The position numbers were made by a program, and so were the translations under genes. The notes beneath the pieces were generated by a model. The model searched no databases. It had not been told where the DNA came from and saw only the letters and a list, made by a program, of their open reading frames with translations. Positions 54,411-63,900 of a stretch of 64,000 nucleotides of DNA are shown here, in pieces. Positions within the stretch are counted from its first letter, which is position 1. Every line of letters starts with the position of its first letter. Source of the stretch: OLB6 sp964467455 (GTDB lineage Bacteria > Bacteroidota > Ignavibacteria > Kapaibacteriales > Kapaibacteriaceae); NCBI GenBank assembly GCA_964467455.1, contig CAYXQJ010000004.1, positions 1 to 64,000 on the forward strand, in the 5' to 3' direction.

Positions 54411-55819
54411 TAGTTCTGCGACTTCTTATAAGCTTCCAAGACTTCATCGAGTGTTCCCTTGTAGGAGAACATACCTTCCGGCACGTGGTCAACATCACCG
54501 TCGAGAATGGCCTTGAAGCCGGCGACGGTATCAGCGACCTTCACGTAGCGACCGGGGAAACCGGTGAACTGCTCAGCAACGTGGAACGGCTGCGAGAAGA
54601 AGCGCTGGATCTTGCGGGCGCGATACACGGTCGTCTTGTCTTCGTCGCTCAACTCGTCCATACCAAGGATCGAGATGATGTCCTGAAGGTCTTTGTAGGT
54701 CTGCAGGATCTTCTTCACACGCATGGCCGTGTCGTAGTGTTCTTGGCCGATCACGAGCGGGTCGAGGATCCGCGACGTTGAGTCGAGCGGGTCCACGGCC
54801 GGATAGATGCCAAGCTCAGAGATCTGACGCGACAACACCGTCGTAGCGTCAAGGTGGGTGAACGTGTTTGCCGGAGCCGGGTCCGTCAAGTCGTCAGCCG
54901 GCACGTAGACGGCCTGTACCGATGTGATGGAGCCCTTGTCCGTTGAGGCGATGCGCTCTTGCAGTACGCCCATCTCCGTGGCCAGCGTCGGCTGGTATCC
55001 TACGGCTGACGGCATACGACCGAGAAGAGCGGACACTTCCGAACCGGCCTGTGTAAAGCGGAAGATATTGTCGACGAACAACAGCACGTCGCGGCCTTCT
55101 TCATCGCGGAAATATTCGGCCATCGTCAGTGCCGTCAGAGCAACGCGGGCACGTGCGCCCGGCGGTTCGTTCATCTGACCGAAGACCAGGGCGGTCTTGT
55201 CGATCACGCCCGACTCCGTCATTTCGAGGTACAAGTCGTTGCCTTCACGCGTACGCTCACCAACGCCGGCGAAAACGGAGAACCCACCGTGCTGCTTTGC
55301 GATGTTGTGGATGAGCTCCTGGATGATCACCGTCTTACCCACGCCGGCGCCACCGAAGAGGCCGGTCTTACCGCCCTTGGTGAACGGCTCGATCAGGTCG
55401 ATCACCTTGATGCCCGTTTCGAACATTTCCTTCTGCGTCGACAGCGACTTGAAGTCCGGCGAAGGACGGTGGATGGACCATCTCTTTTCCGACTTGATCG
55501 GATCGCGTCCGTCGATACCTTCGCCCGTCACGTTGATCAAGCGGCCAAGGACTGCCGGGCCGACAGGTACCGTGATCGGAGCGCCTGTGTCGAACGCTTC
55601 CATACCGCGCACCAAGCCATCGGTGGAATCGATCGCGATCGAACGCACACGATCTTCACCCAAGTGCTGCTGCACTTCGCATACGAGGGTCTCATCCTTG
55701 CCGGTATCGACCGACGTGCGGGGAATGTGAAGGGCGTTGAGAACGGGCGGGATCTGTCCACCTTCGAATTCAACGTCGACGACCGGTCCAATGACCTGTA
55801 CGATGCGTCCTTTGTTCAT
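54410..55819 (-). CDS. atpD: ATP synthase beta subunit
   Basis: 469 aa, normal length. Walker A GGAGVGKTV, the catalytic Glu in GVGERTREGNDLY, Walker B VLLFVDNIFRFTQAG, and the DELSEED-like motif MDELSDEDK are visible. It is the catalytic subunit of F1-ATPase at the inner membrane. It heads a two-gene atpD-atpC operon. The 95-base gap to the divergent gene at 55915 holds its promoter; TATTTTCG on the minus strand, one base off the consensus, is a candidate. Confidence 0.98.
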   Translation of the reverse strand: MNKGRIVQVIGPVVDVEFEGGQIPPVLNALHIPRTSVDTGKDETLVCEVQQHLGEDRVRSIAIDSTDGLVRGMEAFDTGAPITVPVGPAVLGRLINVTGEGIDGRDPIKSEKRWSIHRPSPDFKSLSTQKEMFETGIKVIDLIEPFTKGGKTGLFGGAGVGKTVIIQELIHNIAKQHGGFSVFAGVGERTREGNDLYLEMTESGVIDKTALVFGQMNEPPGARARVALTALTMAEYFRDEEGRDVLLFVDNIFRFTQAGSEVSALLGRMPSAVGYQPTLATEMGVLQERIASTDKGSITSVQAVYVPADDLTDPAPANTFTHLDATTVLSRQISELGIYPAVDPLDSTSRILDPLVIGQEHYDTAMRVKKILQTYKDLQDIISILGMDELSDEDKTTVYRARKIQRFFSQPFHVAEQFTGFPGRYVKVADTVAGFKAILDGDVDHVPEGMFSYKGTLDEVLEAYKKSQN

Positions 55820-55914
55820 AGTGCTCTCGGTGAGTACGGGCTAATGAGGATTTGGAATTCTTATAGAGACTGGCGAAAATACGGAAGTCTCCAGAGATAA
55901 TCCCACCGCCCGAC

Positions 55915-56406
55915 ATGGACTTATCCACCATATTACTGGCCCTAGCGCTGTCCAGAGTGCCTTCGGACACAGACCCAATGCTCTACCGTAGAGGATACGA
56001 GGTCATACCTACCGCCGGAGCCACGGTACAGGTGGGTGACGGGGCGAGTTGGTATGGGGGAGAGGTCGGGATCAACTATGCCCGCCTCACAAGTGGTCAC
56101 GGGTTCTATGGCTTTGCGGGGTGGCGATCCTGCCTTGAGGTACTCACTGACGGCTCAAACGTGGTCGGCGGTTTCAATGTCGGCCTGGACCTCAGCTCGA
56201 TCTTCATTCTGCGCCTCCGCACCGGTATATACTCTGACTTCGTGACGAACACGACCCTCATGTTTTTACCCGAGATCGGCCTCGGCTACTGGGGCCGGTA
56301 CACCTTCACGCTCGGTGCTAACCTTCCCATCCTCGGCAGCAACGCCCTGCCTCCAAGTTTTCGTGTGGCCCTGACCGTCAATTTCCTGCCCAGGGGTGCT
56401 CACTGA
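55915..56406 (+). CDS. Small outer-membrane beta-barrel-like protein
   Basis: 163 aa with a short hydrophobic N-terminus. The remainder alternates aromatic and glycine residues in strand-like blocks (GASWYGGEVGINYARLTSGH, GFYGFAGWRSCLEVL, PEIGLGYWGRYTFTLGANLP) and ends in a strand, as expected for an eight-stranded outer-membrane barrel. No family is recognised. The signal peptide is weak, so the true start may differ. It converges on the IPT-type lipoprotein gene with a 7-base overlap. Confidence 0.6.
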   Translation: MDLSTILLALALSRVPSDTDPMLYRRGYEVIPTAGATVQVGDGASWYGGEVGINYARLTSGHGFYGFAGWRSCLEVLTDGSNVVGGFNVGLDLSSIFILRLRTGIYSDFVTNTTLMFLPEIGLGYWGRYTFTLGANLPILGSNALPPSFRVALTVNFLPRGAH

Positions 56407-58208
56407 GTGAACGTGAGGGTGATGGAACACTGAGAGGCAAGCGTCGGTTCGAGGCGGACGAGTTTTAGCCAGGACGTGCCTTCGCTGCCACCATCTCGTG
56501 TTGAATTGAAGTAGGAATACTGCAGAGTCCGGATCGCCTGATATGCCCCCTCACCGGATAATGTGATCGTTTGGGTTTTATCACCATTGACCACTGGCAT
56601 GCCGAGATCTTCAAGCTCGAAGGATAAGTTGCCGACGCGGTTATAGGTGGTGTTGTGGCCTGTTAAAACTTCGCGATGGAAATGGGAGGCACGCAACAGT
56701 TGTGCGCTACCGGCAGATTCGTAAAAGGTGATCGAGCCGTAAGCACTGTCCGTCTCCGAGTAGGAATCAACGCGCTCGTCCTTGACGGACCAATAGGGGA
56801 GATAGGTTCGTGTGATGGTTGTGTCGCACCACTGTCCGGCACAACGATTCAACAGCTCGACATCAAAGGATTCGAGCCCCGGCGACGTGGTGACGTTGCC
56901 ACTTGTTCGACGCTCCCACTGGCCGGGTACGACAATTCGTATGCGAAGAAGTCTTGTCGGTACAGGCGGAACTCCTCGCAATAACGGAATAAACCGATTC
57001 CGCGAATTGATCACGATCCGCGACTCGTCCTGTGGATCGCGGAAGGTCAGCGTGATGATACCTTCTTGCTTGACGTCAGGGCCAAGAAGAATGGTCGCTT
57101 GTGTCGGTGATGCACGTACTATCCCTGTCCCTGCACCGCCTATGGTGCAGCCTTCGAGGACGAAACTCGCACTGATGCTAGGATAGGTGATCTCGATCGT
57201 ACGTCCGGCATACTCCTGCTGCGGTGTCCACTGAAGGTCCTCCGTACGTTGTTGGCTGCTATTGACCTTAGATGTGGCAACGACCCTGCCGGTCTTGTCG
57301 GAAACGAAATTGATCGTAGTCATCCCTTCAGCAAGGGATGTTATCGGTCCAACGCGCAATCTCTCACTTGATCCATCGCGCCAGATCCCATGAGCCGGGT
57401 CTCCCTCGGAATAGCGTATCCCATTCACCATGACATACACTTCGGAGTAATATCCATCGAAGGTCAAGGTATCGCCCGGATACACTTGTTCCTTTGGACC
57501 CGTGATAGGAAGGGGGCTTATGGTGACCGTTGAACCGCTTGCTATTCTCTCCTTTGTTGGGATCTCCACTGTCACCGGATATGTGCCGTCCGCGATGTCC
57601 AGTGACCGGGCCACGATCACGATCCCGCTGTCGGTCTTGAGAAGACTATTCGGCGTGCTTGCATTCGAAAATGTTAGGGGGCCAACCTTGACCTGGATCT
57701 CATCGATCGACGCATCAACACCTTTGATTTTTATCGGCAGATCGCGCAGGTAGTATGCAGATGATGGGTTCGACACCTTCAGCAGCGGATCGTCGAACCG
57801 AATCGGACCGACCTTTGACGTGTCAACACTTGAGCCGGCCTTGACGATATAGAGTCGCTGCAGCAGATGCGCCGGCCTGTCTGGGTCGTCGTTAAGTGCC
57901 ACATTCAAAAAACCGCACCCCAACATTTTCGGATGCGGCAGGAACACGAGTTCCCGCTGCGTCACGGATTGCACCGTACAGGGAATGCCCTCGATCGTCG
58001 CTGTGTAATCTGCGGCCTTAGTGCGCGGAAATTGACCGTAAACGGTGATAGCGCTTCCTTGAAGGTTGACCACACTCGGTACAGAATCGAGACTGATCTG
58101 AGGCGTCGAAAACGGCTGCACAGGGTCTGAACACGAGGTGACGACCAGTATCACAAGAACACTGATCAGAGCAGATATCGACCCATGTCTACACGGCGTA
58201 AGCACCAA
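56400..58208 (-). CDS. Lipoprotein with IPT/TIG-like repeats
   Basis: 602 aa from TTG 58208 (GTG is the next codon). The lipoprotein signal ISALISVLVILVVTSC is clear. Then follow repeated Ig-like units with the IPT/TIG style: VNLQGSAITVYGQFP, YPGDTLTFDGYYSEVYVMVNG, YAGRTIEITYPSISASFVLEG. The C-terminal 200 residues are beta-rich with no known domain. It is probably anchored in the outer membrane. The function is unknown. Confidence 0.7.
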   Translation of the reverse strand: MVLTPCRHGSISALISVLVILVVTSCSDPVQPFSTPQISLDSVPSVVNLQGSAITVYGQFPRTKAADYTATIEGIPCTVQSVTQRELVFLPHPKMLGCGFLNVALNDDPDRPAHLLQRLYIVKAGSSVDTSKVGPIRFDDPLLKVSNPSSAYYLRDLPIKIKGVDASIDEIQVKVGPLTFSNASTPNSLLKTDSGIVIVARSLDIADGTYPVTVEIPTKERIASGSTVTISPLPITGPKEQVYPGDTLTFDGYYSEVYVMVNGIRYSEGDPAHGIWRDGSSERLRVGPITSLAEGMTTINFVSDKTGRVVATSKVNSSQQRTEDLQWTPQQEYAGRTIEITYPSISASFVLEGCTIGGAGTGIVRASPTQATILLGPDVKQEGIITLTFRDPQDESRIVINSRNRFIPLLRGVPPVPTRLLRIRIVVPGQWERRTSGNVTTSPGLESFDVELLNRCAGQWCDTTITRTYLPYWSVKDERVDSYSETDSAYGSITFYESAGSAQLLRASHFHREVLTGHNTTYNRVGNLSFELEDLGMPVVNGDKTQTITLSGEGAYQAIRTLQYSYFNSTRDGGSEGTSWLKLVRLEPTLASQCSITLTFTQ

Positions 58209-58229
58209 TGGTGTTCAGTCGAAAAACGG

Positions 58230-58237
58230 TAACTTTG
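58230..58237 (+). promoter_or_regulatory. -7 element TAACTTTG upstream of thiolase
   Basis: An exact TAnnTTTG match, 75 bases before the thiolase ATG, with a heptamer array between them in the predicted 5' leader. Confidence 0.55.
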
Positions 58238-58258
58238 TTACTGCCTCAAAACGCAATA

Positions 58259-58307
58259 TGCATCATGCATCATGCATTGTGCATTATGAATTCTCACATT
58301 CTCACAT
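58259..58307 (+). repeat. Seven-base tandem repeat upstream of thiolase
   Basis: Seven units in perfect register: TGCATCA, TGCATCA, TGCATTG, TGCATTA, TGAATTC, TCACATT, CTCACAT. The array fills the leader just before the start codon. Confidence 0.8.
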
Positions 58308-58312
58308 TAGCC

Positions 58313-59482
58313 ATGTCTTACATCATCTCCTCCGCCCGCACCCCCATCGGTTCTCTCCTTGGCTCCTTGAGCGACTTCTCCGCACCGCAGCTTGGTGCCG
58401 TTGCCATCAAGGCCGCCGTCGAACGCGCTAACCTCAACCCGGATATGGTCGATGAAGTGATCATGGGCAATGTGCTCACCGGCGGGGTTGGGCAGGCGCC
58501 GGCACGCCAAGCGGCCATCTATGCCGGACTGAGCAAACACACGGCCTGCATGACCATCAACAAGGTCTGCGGCTCGGGCTTGAAGGCCGTGATGTTGGCC
58601 GACCAAGCCATCCGCGGTGGCGATGCCTCCGTGATCGTGGCCGGCGGACAAGAGTCGATGACCAATGCTCCGCATGCCATGCTCGACTCCCGCAAGGGCG
58701 TGAAGTTCGGCAATGCCCGCATGGTCGACCTCATGCAGTGGGACGGTTTGTGGGACGTCTACAACCAAGTACCGATGGGAGACGCCGCCGAGTTGTGCGC
58801 TTCGGAGTGCAACATCAACCGCGAGATGCAAGACGCATTCACGATCGCTTCGTACCAGCGTGCACAGGCCTCCATCGCCAACGGCCTCTTCAAAGAAGAG
58901 ATCGCCCCGGTCGTGGTCAAAGGCAAGAAGGGCGATGTGATCATCGATACCGATGAAGAGCCGGCACGCGTTGTGTTCGACAAGATCGCCGCTCTCAAGC
59001 CGGTATTCAAGAAAGACGGAACGGTCACCGCTGCAAATGCTTCGACGATCAATGACGGTGCTGCCGCCATCGTTGTCGCTTCAGAACTCGCACTAACGAC
59101 GCACAACCTCGAACCCATGGCCCGCATCGTTGCCCAAGCATCGTATGCCCAAGATCCGCTGTGGTTCACCACGTCACCGGTAGAAGCCATCAACCGCGTT
59201 GTGAAGAAAGCCGGACTCAAGCTCGATGACATCGATCTCTTCGAGATCAACGAGGCCTTTGCCGTCGTCACCCTCGCCGCACAACAAAAACTCGGCATCC
59301 CGCACGAAAAGGTCAACGTCCGCGGCGGAGCCGTCGCCCTCGGCCACCCGATCGGCGCCTCCGGTGCCCGCATCCTCACCACGCTGCTCCACACCCTCAA
59401 GCAAGAAGGCAAGAAGTACGGCCTCGCCACGCTGTGTATCGGCGGCGGTGAAGCCTCGGCGCTGATCGTGGAAATCGTTTGA
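58313..59482 (+). CDS. Acetyl-CoA acetyltransferase (thiolase)
   Basis: 389 aa from ATG 58313; a longer frame runs through the repeat array and is rejected. The acyl-accepting Cys is in INKVCGSGLKAVM, with NEAFAV and the C-terminal GGAVALGHPIGASGARI (His) and CIGGGEASAL (second Cys) all present. It condenses or cleaves acetyl-CoA/acetoacetyl-CoA in the cytoplasm. A biosynthetic or short-chain type is more likely than a long-chain beta-oxidation enzyme, since no fadB-like partner is adjacent. The CoA-transferase and ETF-quinone enzyme earlier in the window point the same way metabolically. Confidence 0.95.
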   Translation: MSYIISSARTPIGSLLGSLSDFSAPQLGAVAIKAAVERANLNPDMVDEVIMGNVLTGGVGQAPARQAAIYAGLSKHTACMTINKVCGSGLKAVMLADQAIRGGDASVIVAGGQESMTNAPHAMLDSRKGVKFGNARMVDLMQWDGLWDVYNQVPMGDAAELCASECNINREMQDAFTIASYQRAQASIANGLFKEEIAPVVVKGKKGDVIIDTDEEPARVVFDKIAALKPVFKKDGTVTAANASTINDGAAAIVVASELALTTHNLEPMARIVAQASYAQDPLWFTTSPVEAINRVVKKAGLKLDDIDLFEINEAFAVVTLAAQQKLGIPHEKVNVRGGAVALGHPIGASGARILTTLLHTLKQEGKKYGLATLCIGGGEASALIVEIV

Positions 59483-59488
59483 TCGTTG

Positions 59489-59544
59489 CTCGCTACTCGT
59501 AACTCGCTACTCGTTACTCGCTACTCAACCCTCAACCCTCAACC
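59489..59544 (+). repeat. Eight tandem heptamers between thiolase and icd
   Basis: CTCGCTA, CTCGTAA, CTCGCTA, CTCGTTA, CTCGCTA, then CTCAACC three times. The array fills almost the whole intergenic gap and stops ten bases before the icd ATG. Confidence 0.88.
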
Positions 59545-59554
59545 CTCTTAGACT

Positions 59555-60937
59555 ATGACTCAAAAGGTAACCCTCATCAAAGGCGACGGCATTGGCCCCG
59601 AGATCGCCGATGCCGTTGTAAAGATCTTTGCCGCCGCGAAGGTGCCGGTGCAGTGGGAAGAAGCCATTGCCGGACTCGAAGCCATCGAGAAGTTCGGTAA
59701 TGGTGTGCCCCCTGAAACCTTGGAAAGTATCAAGCGCAATCAGGTGGCGTTGAAAGGACCGACAACAACGCCCATCGGTGGTGGACATAAGTCCGTGAAC
59801 GTGACGATCCGTAAAGCCCTAGAGCTGTATGCGAACGTGCGTCTGGCAAAGACGATGCCGGCCGTGGAGACACGGTTCGATAACGTCGACATTCTCGTCG
59901 TGCGTGAGAACATCGAAGACACCTATGCCGGGATCGAACACTTCCAAACACCGAACGTGGCACAAGCACTGAAGCTCATCACGCGTCAAGGTTCAATGGC
60001 CGTGATCCGCTACACCTTCGAAGAAGCCCGCAAGCTTGGACGCAAGCATGTGACGTGTGTGCACAAGGCCAACATTCATAAGCTCACCGACGGATTGTTC
60101 CTCGAAGTGTTCCGTCAAGTGGCCGCAGAATACACCGACATCGAAGCGTCCGACATTATCGTCGACAACTGCTGTATGCAGCTCGTCTCGCGTCCGGAAC
60201 AGTTCGACGTCCTCGTCCTCCCGAACCTCTATGGCGACATCGTCAGCGACCTGTGCGCCGGTATCGTCGGTGGTCTTGGTGTTGCCCCCGGCGGCAACAT
60301 CGGCCGCGACTGTGCCGTGTTCGAAGCCGTCCATGGTTCGGCTCCCGACATCGCCGGTAAGGGGCTGGCAAATCCGACAGCCATCCTGATCTCGGCCATT
60401 CAGATGCTCCAATACATGGGCCTCGTCGGCCATGCCGAAGTGATCCAAGATGCTCTCACGGCTACGCTCGCTTCGGGTGTGAAGACCCGTGACCTCGGCG
60501 GTAAGGCCTCGACCTCTGAATTCACCGATGCCATCATCAGCCACCTCCGTCACGTCGTTGATAGCGGCGAAGCTGTTGTCAAGCCGACGATCGTTACCCA
60601 TCCCGTCCCGGAAGACATCTCGGAAACATGGTCGTTGAAGGGGGCAGATGTGTTCATCGAACATGCAGGCGGATTGCCGCCGATGCCGGAAAAGCTCGGC
60701 CCGTTCACACTGCGCATGATCTCGAACCGCGGCACCAAGGTGTGGCCCGGTACGACGCCGGATATCTTGCTTGTTGACCACTATCGCTGCCGCTACATCT
60801 CGGACAATGAGGTCACACGAAAGGACGTCGTCGAACTCCTGACCCACCTGACCAACAGCGGCTTCACATGGTGTCACATGGAACTCCTCAATGAGTCGAA
60901 CGGTCAGGCGAGATACTCCAAAGCCCAAGGCGAATAA
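59555..60937 (+). CDS. icd: Isocitrate dehydrogenase, long (Thermus/Rickettsia) form
   Basis: 460 aa. The substrate region HKSVNVTIRKALELYANVR contains the conserved Ser, with VRENIEDTYAGIEH, the Asp ligands in LPNLYGDIVSDLCAG and the nucleotide loop FEAVHGSAPDIAGKGLANP. After about residue 330 comes a C-terminal extension ending FTWCHMELLNESNG, a feature of the longer isocitrate dehydrogenases. It oxidises isocitrate to 2-oxoglutarate in the TCA cycle. Cofactor choice (NAD or NADP) cannot be fixed by eye. It is separated from thiolase only by a heptamer array. Confidence 0.93.
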   Translation: MTQKVTLIKGDGIGPEIADAVVKIFAAAKVPVQWEEAIAGLEAIEKFGNGVPPETLESIKRNQVALKGPTTTPIGGGHKSVNVTIRKALELYANVRLAKTMPAVETRFDNVDILVVRENIEDTYAGIEHFQTPNVAQALKLITRQGSMAVIRYTFEEARKLGRKHVTCVHKANIHKLTDGLFLEVFRQVAAEYTDIEASDIIVDNCCMQLVSRPEQFDVLVLPNLYGDIVSDLCAGIVGGLGVAPGGNIGRDCAVFEAVHGSAPDIAGKGLANPTAILISAIQMLQYMGLVGHAEVIQDALTATLASGVKTRDLGGKASTSEFTDAIISHLRHVVDSGEAVVKPTIVTHPVPEDISETWSLKGADVFIEHAGGLPPMPEKLGPFTLRMISNRGTKVWPGTTPDILLVDHYRCRYISDNEVTRKDVVELLTHLTNSGFTWCHMELLNESNGQARYSKAQGE

Positions 60938-60949
60938 GACATGTAGCGA

Positions 60950-63900
60950 ATGACGAACACTGAACCATCGATCGAGGCCGTGAAGCGTCGCCCATTGTGG
61001 CGACGGTTCGCGGCCTTTGTATTTCGGTGGACGTACCGTGCGATCGGGACCTTCACGATCCTCGCCGGATTGTTCGTTCTGGCCTCACACACCGATGTTG
61101 TGCACGACTGGCTGAAGACCACGCTGCTCAACCTTGCCAACGATGCCCTGGAAGGGAAGGTCTATGCCGACGATGTGCGCATCGACATATTCCACGGAAT
61201 CGTGTTAGAACGTCCGGTGCTCACGGCCCACGGTACGACCGTGCTTGCCGCCGATCGTTTGAGTGTGTCGTATGATCTCGCAGCGTTGTTCGTGCGTGTT
61301 GCGGCGATCAATGAAGTGCGACTTGTCAATCCCGACATTCGCGTCATCAGGACGGCTGATAGCGTGTGGAACATCTCGAAGATCGCCAAGCCGTCTGCCG
61401 ATACCACAACGTCGGCCCCGCCGGATGGAACACTGTTGGTGCGTTCGCTCTACATCACCAATGGCAACATCACGATCAACGATCGACTGACACCGAAGGG
61501 TGATGGCTCGTGGTTCGATCCGACGCATCAGCGCATCACGGATCTCAACGTGCACCTCGCAGCGCGGGTGCACCTTGCAAAGAACGATGCCGCTGTGGCG
61601 ATCAACGGTCTGTCGTTCAAAAGCGACGATGCACCGTTCGTCATTGAAGATCTCAAAGCCGTCATCCGCACATCCGACGAAGGAGTGGACATTCAGTCGT
61701 TGCGCTTGATCAATGCCCGCAACGATGTGGCCATCAGTGCCAAGATGCAGGGCGTGAACTTGCTCAAAGGGTTCAGTGACACGCTCTTTGCCTCACATCC
61801 GCTGGTGGCGATGATCGAAGCCGACAAGGTCTACGGTCCCGACCTGCACTACTTCATCCACGACATCAACCTAGCCGACTCGTACGGCATGATCGGTGTT
61901 GCGACCTATCGTGGCAACAGGATCGACGTCGACGATCTGCGCCTCACCGCCGGTGACGCCATCGTCAATGGCCGCGTCACGGTCGATGAATTGTATGGTG
62001 CTCGCCCCCTACGCGTAGATATCGAGGTCAAGAACTCATCGGCTCGGTATGCTGATGTGAAACGTCGGTTGAAGTTTGTGCCGTTGCCGGATCTGCCGTT
62101 CTTGACGAGGACGACGATCGACTACGTCCATCTCACCGGACATCCGGATGACAGTTTGTGGTTCGAAGTGCACGGTGCCGACAGACCGGGACGTGTGGAT
62201 GGCGAGATGACGTTGTACCTCGCAAAGCCGACGCTTGGGTACGACGTCGACATGAAGATCAGCAGCGGCGATCTGTCGGTGTTCAGTGACTCGACGATGC
62301 GCACCCACCTCAATGGACGCGTCATGATGGTCGGCAGCGGCGTCACGCTGCAAGAACTGTCGGGAACGACGCAGATCGAGTTTGAACGTTCGGAGTTTCT
62401 GGGACGCGACATCCGAACCTTTCGCACGCTGATCCGCGGCGACGGTCATGGCGTGATCAGTGTTGACACGTTGTTCGCTGACCTCACGCCCTTTGAGCAA
62501 GACACAACGCTTTGGATGGACCTCGACGAGTCGTTGCGTCAGACCATTGCCCTAAACGGCACGCTCAACGCTGCCGACACGGCCCGTTTTCGATACACGA
62601 CCAACATGAGTTTGCGTCGTATCGATCTTGGGCGTTTACTCAAAGATCCATCCTTCCCACACCGCGTCACCGGCGAGATCTCCGTTGATGCAGAAGGTAT
62701 CGAGCTCGACAAGATCTTCGGTACGGCGTCGGCACGGATCTCACAATTCGCCTTGGCCGACAGAGCGCTCATGCCGTTCACGGTCGACATTGATTCGCGC
62801 AGGGTCGAGTTCCAGCGTTTGTTCGAGCTGACGTCGACGTTCGGCTCCGTCCGACTGATCGGTGACTTCGAACCAACGGCCGTGATCGACGCCATCGTCA
62901 CCAGCGTTGGTGCGATCCAGCACAACGTGGAACGTCGCATCAAACATCTCGTTCGTGGCGAGGTAGGCGCTCCGGCATCACCGATCACCATGACGCCAAT
63001 GGAGATGCGGGTGACGATCGATCTTGACGAAACATCGATCTTGAATCTCTTCATCCCCGATGCTGTGATGTCAGGCAGTGCCCTCATCAAGGGCCTCGTC
63101 GTCACGTCGGCAGATCATATCGAATCGCGCTTCGAGAACATCGACTTCGAATATTTCACCTTCGCGACGGATTCACTCGCCATCTATACCGACCCCATGA
63201 CGGCCAGTGCGAGTTATCGTGTACACCACATTGCCACGGAACCCAAGCTTGAATGGATGTCGGTCAAGGGGGCGTGTGATTCACTCATCATGATCAACGA
63301 AGATCGGTTGATCCGTCCGCGCATCGATCTCACGGCCATGCCGGACACACTCGCCATCAGTGCTTCGACGGGATTGAACGACCTGCTTTTTTCGGTCTCG
63401 GCACGGATGCAGGCACTCGACCGAGAGTCGATCCTGCACCTCGACTCGGCCTACGTCAACATCGATCGTGAGAAGGGTCTTGAGTGGCGTCTGATCAGAC
63501 CGTCGACCATCTCCGTCTCGAACCGCATCGCCCACATTCAAGAACTCGCCGTGCAACGTCCGTGGGCCGAAACGGTCACCATCACCGGATTTGTATCGGA
63601 CTCCATCTTCAAAGGGGCGGTGGTTCGCGTTGACAACTTCCCGCTGCGCGACATACCGAAGTTTGCGGTCTTGGACGCTGAACATCCAGTGCGCCTGGTG
63701 GATGGTCTGATGACGGAGGCCGTGATCACGATCAACGGGACGTATCAAGCACCGGAGATCGTCGCCAACGTCAAGGCCCAAGACCTACGCTACAACAGCG
63801 CTCCGATCGGCACCATGCAGGTGGACCTGAAGCATGTTGACCGAAACATCACGGGCTCTGCCGTGATCGTGGATCCCACGATGAAGGAGAACAACCGCAC

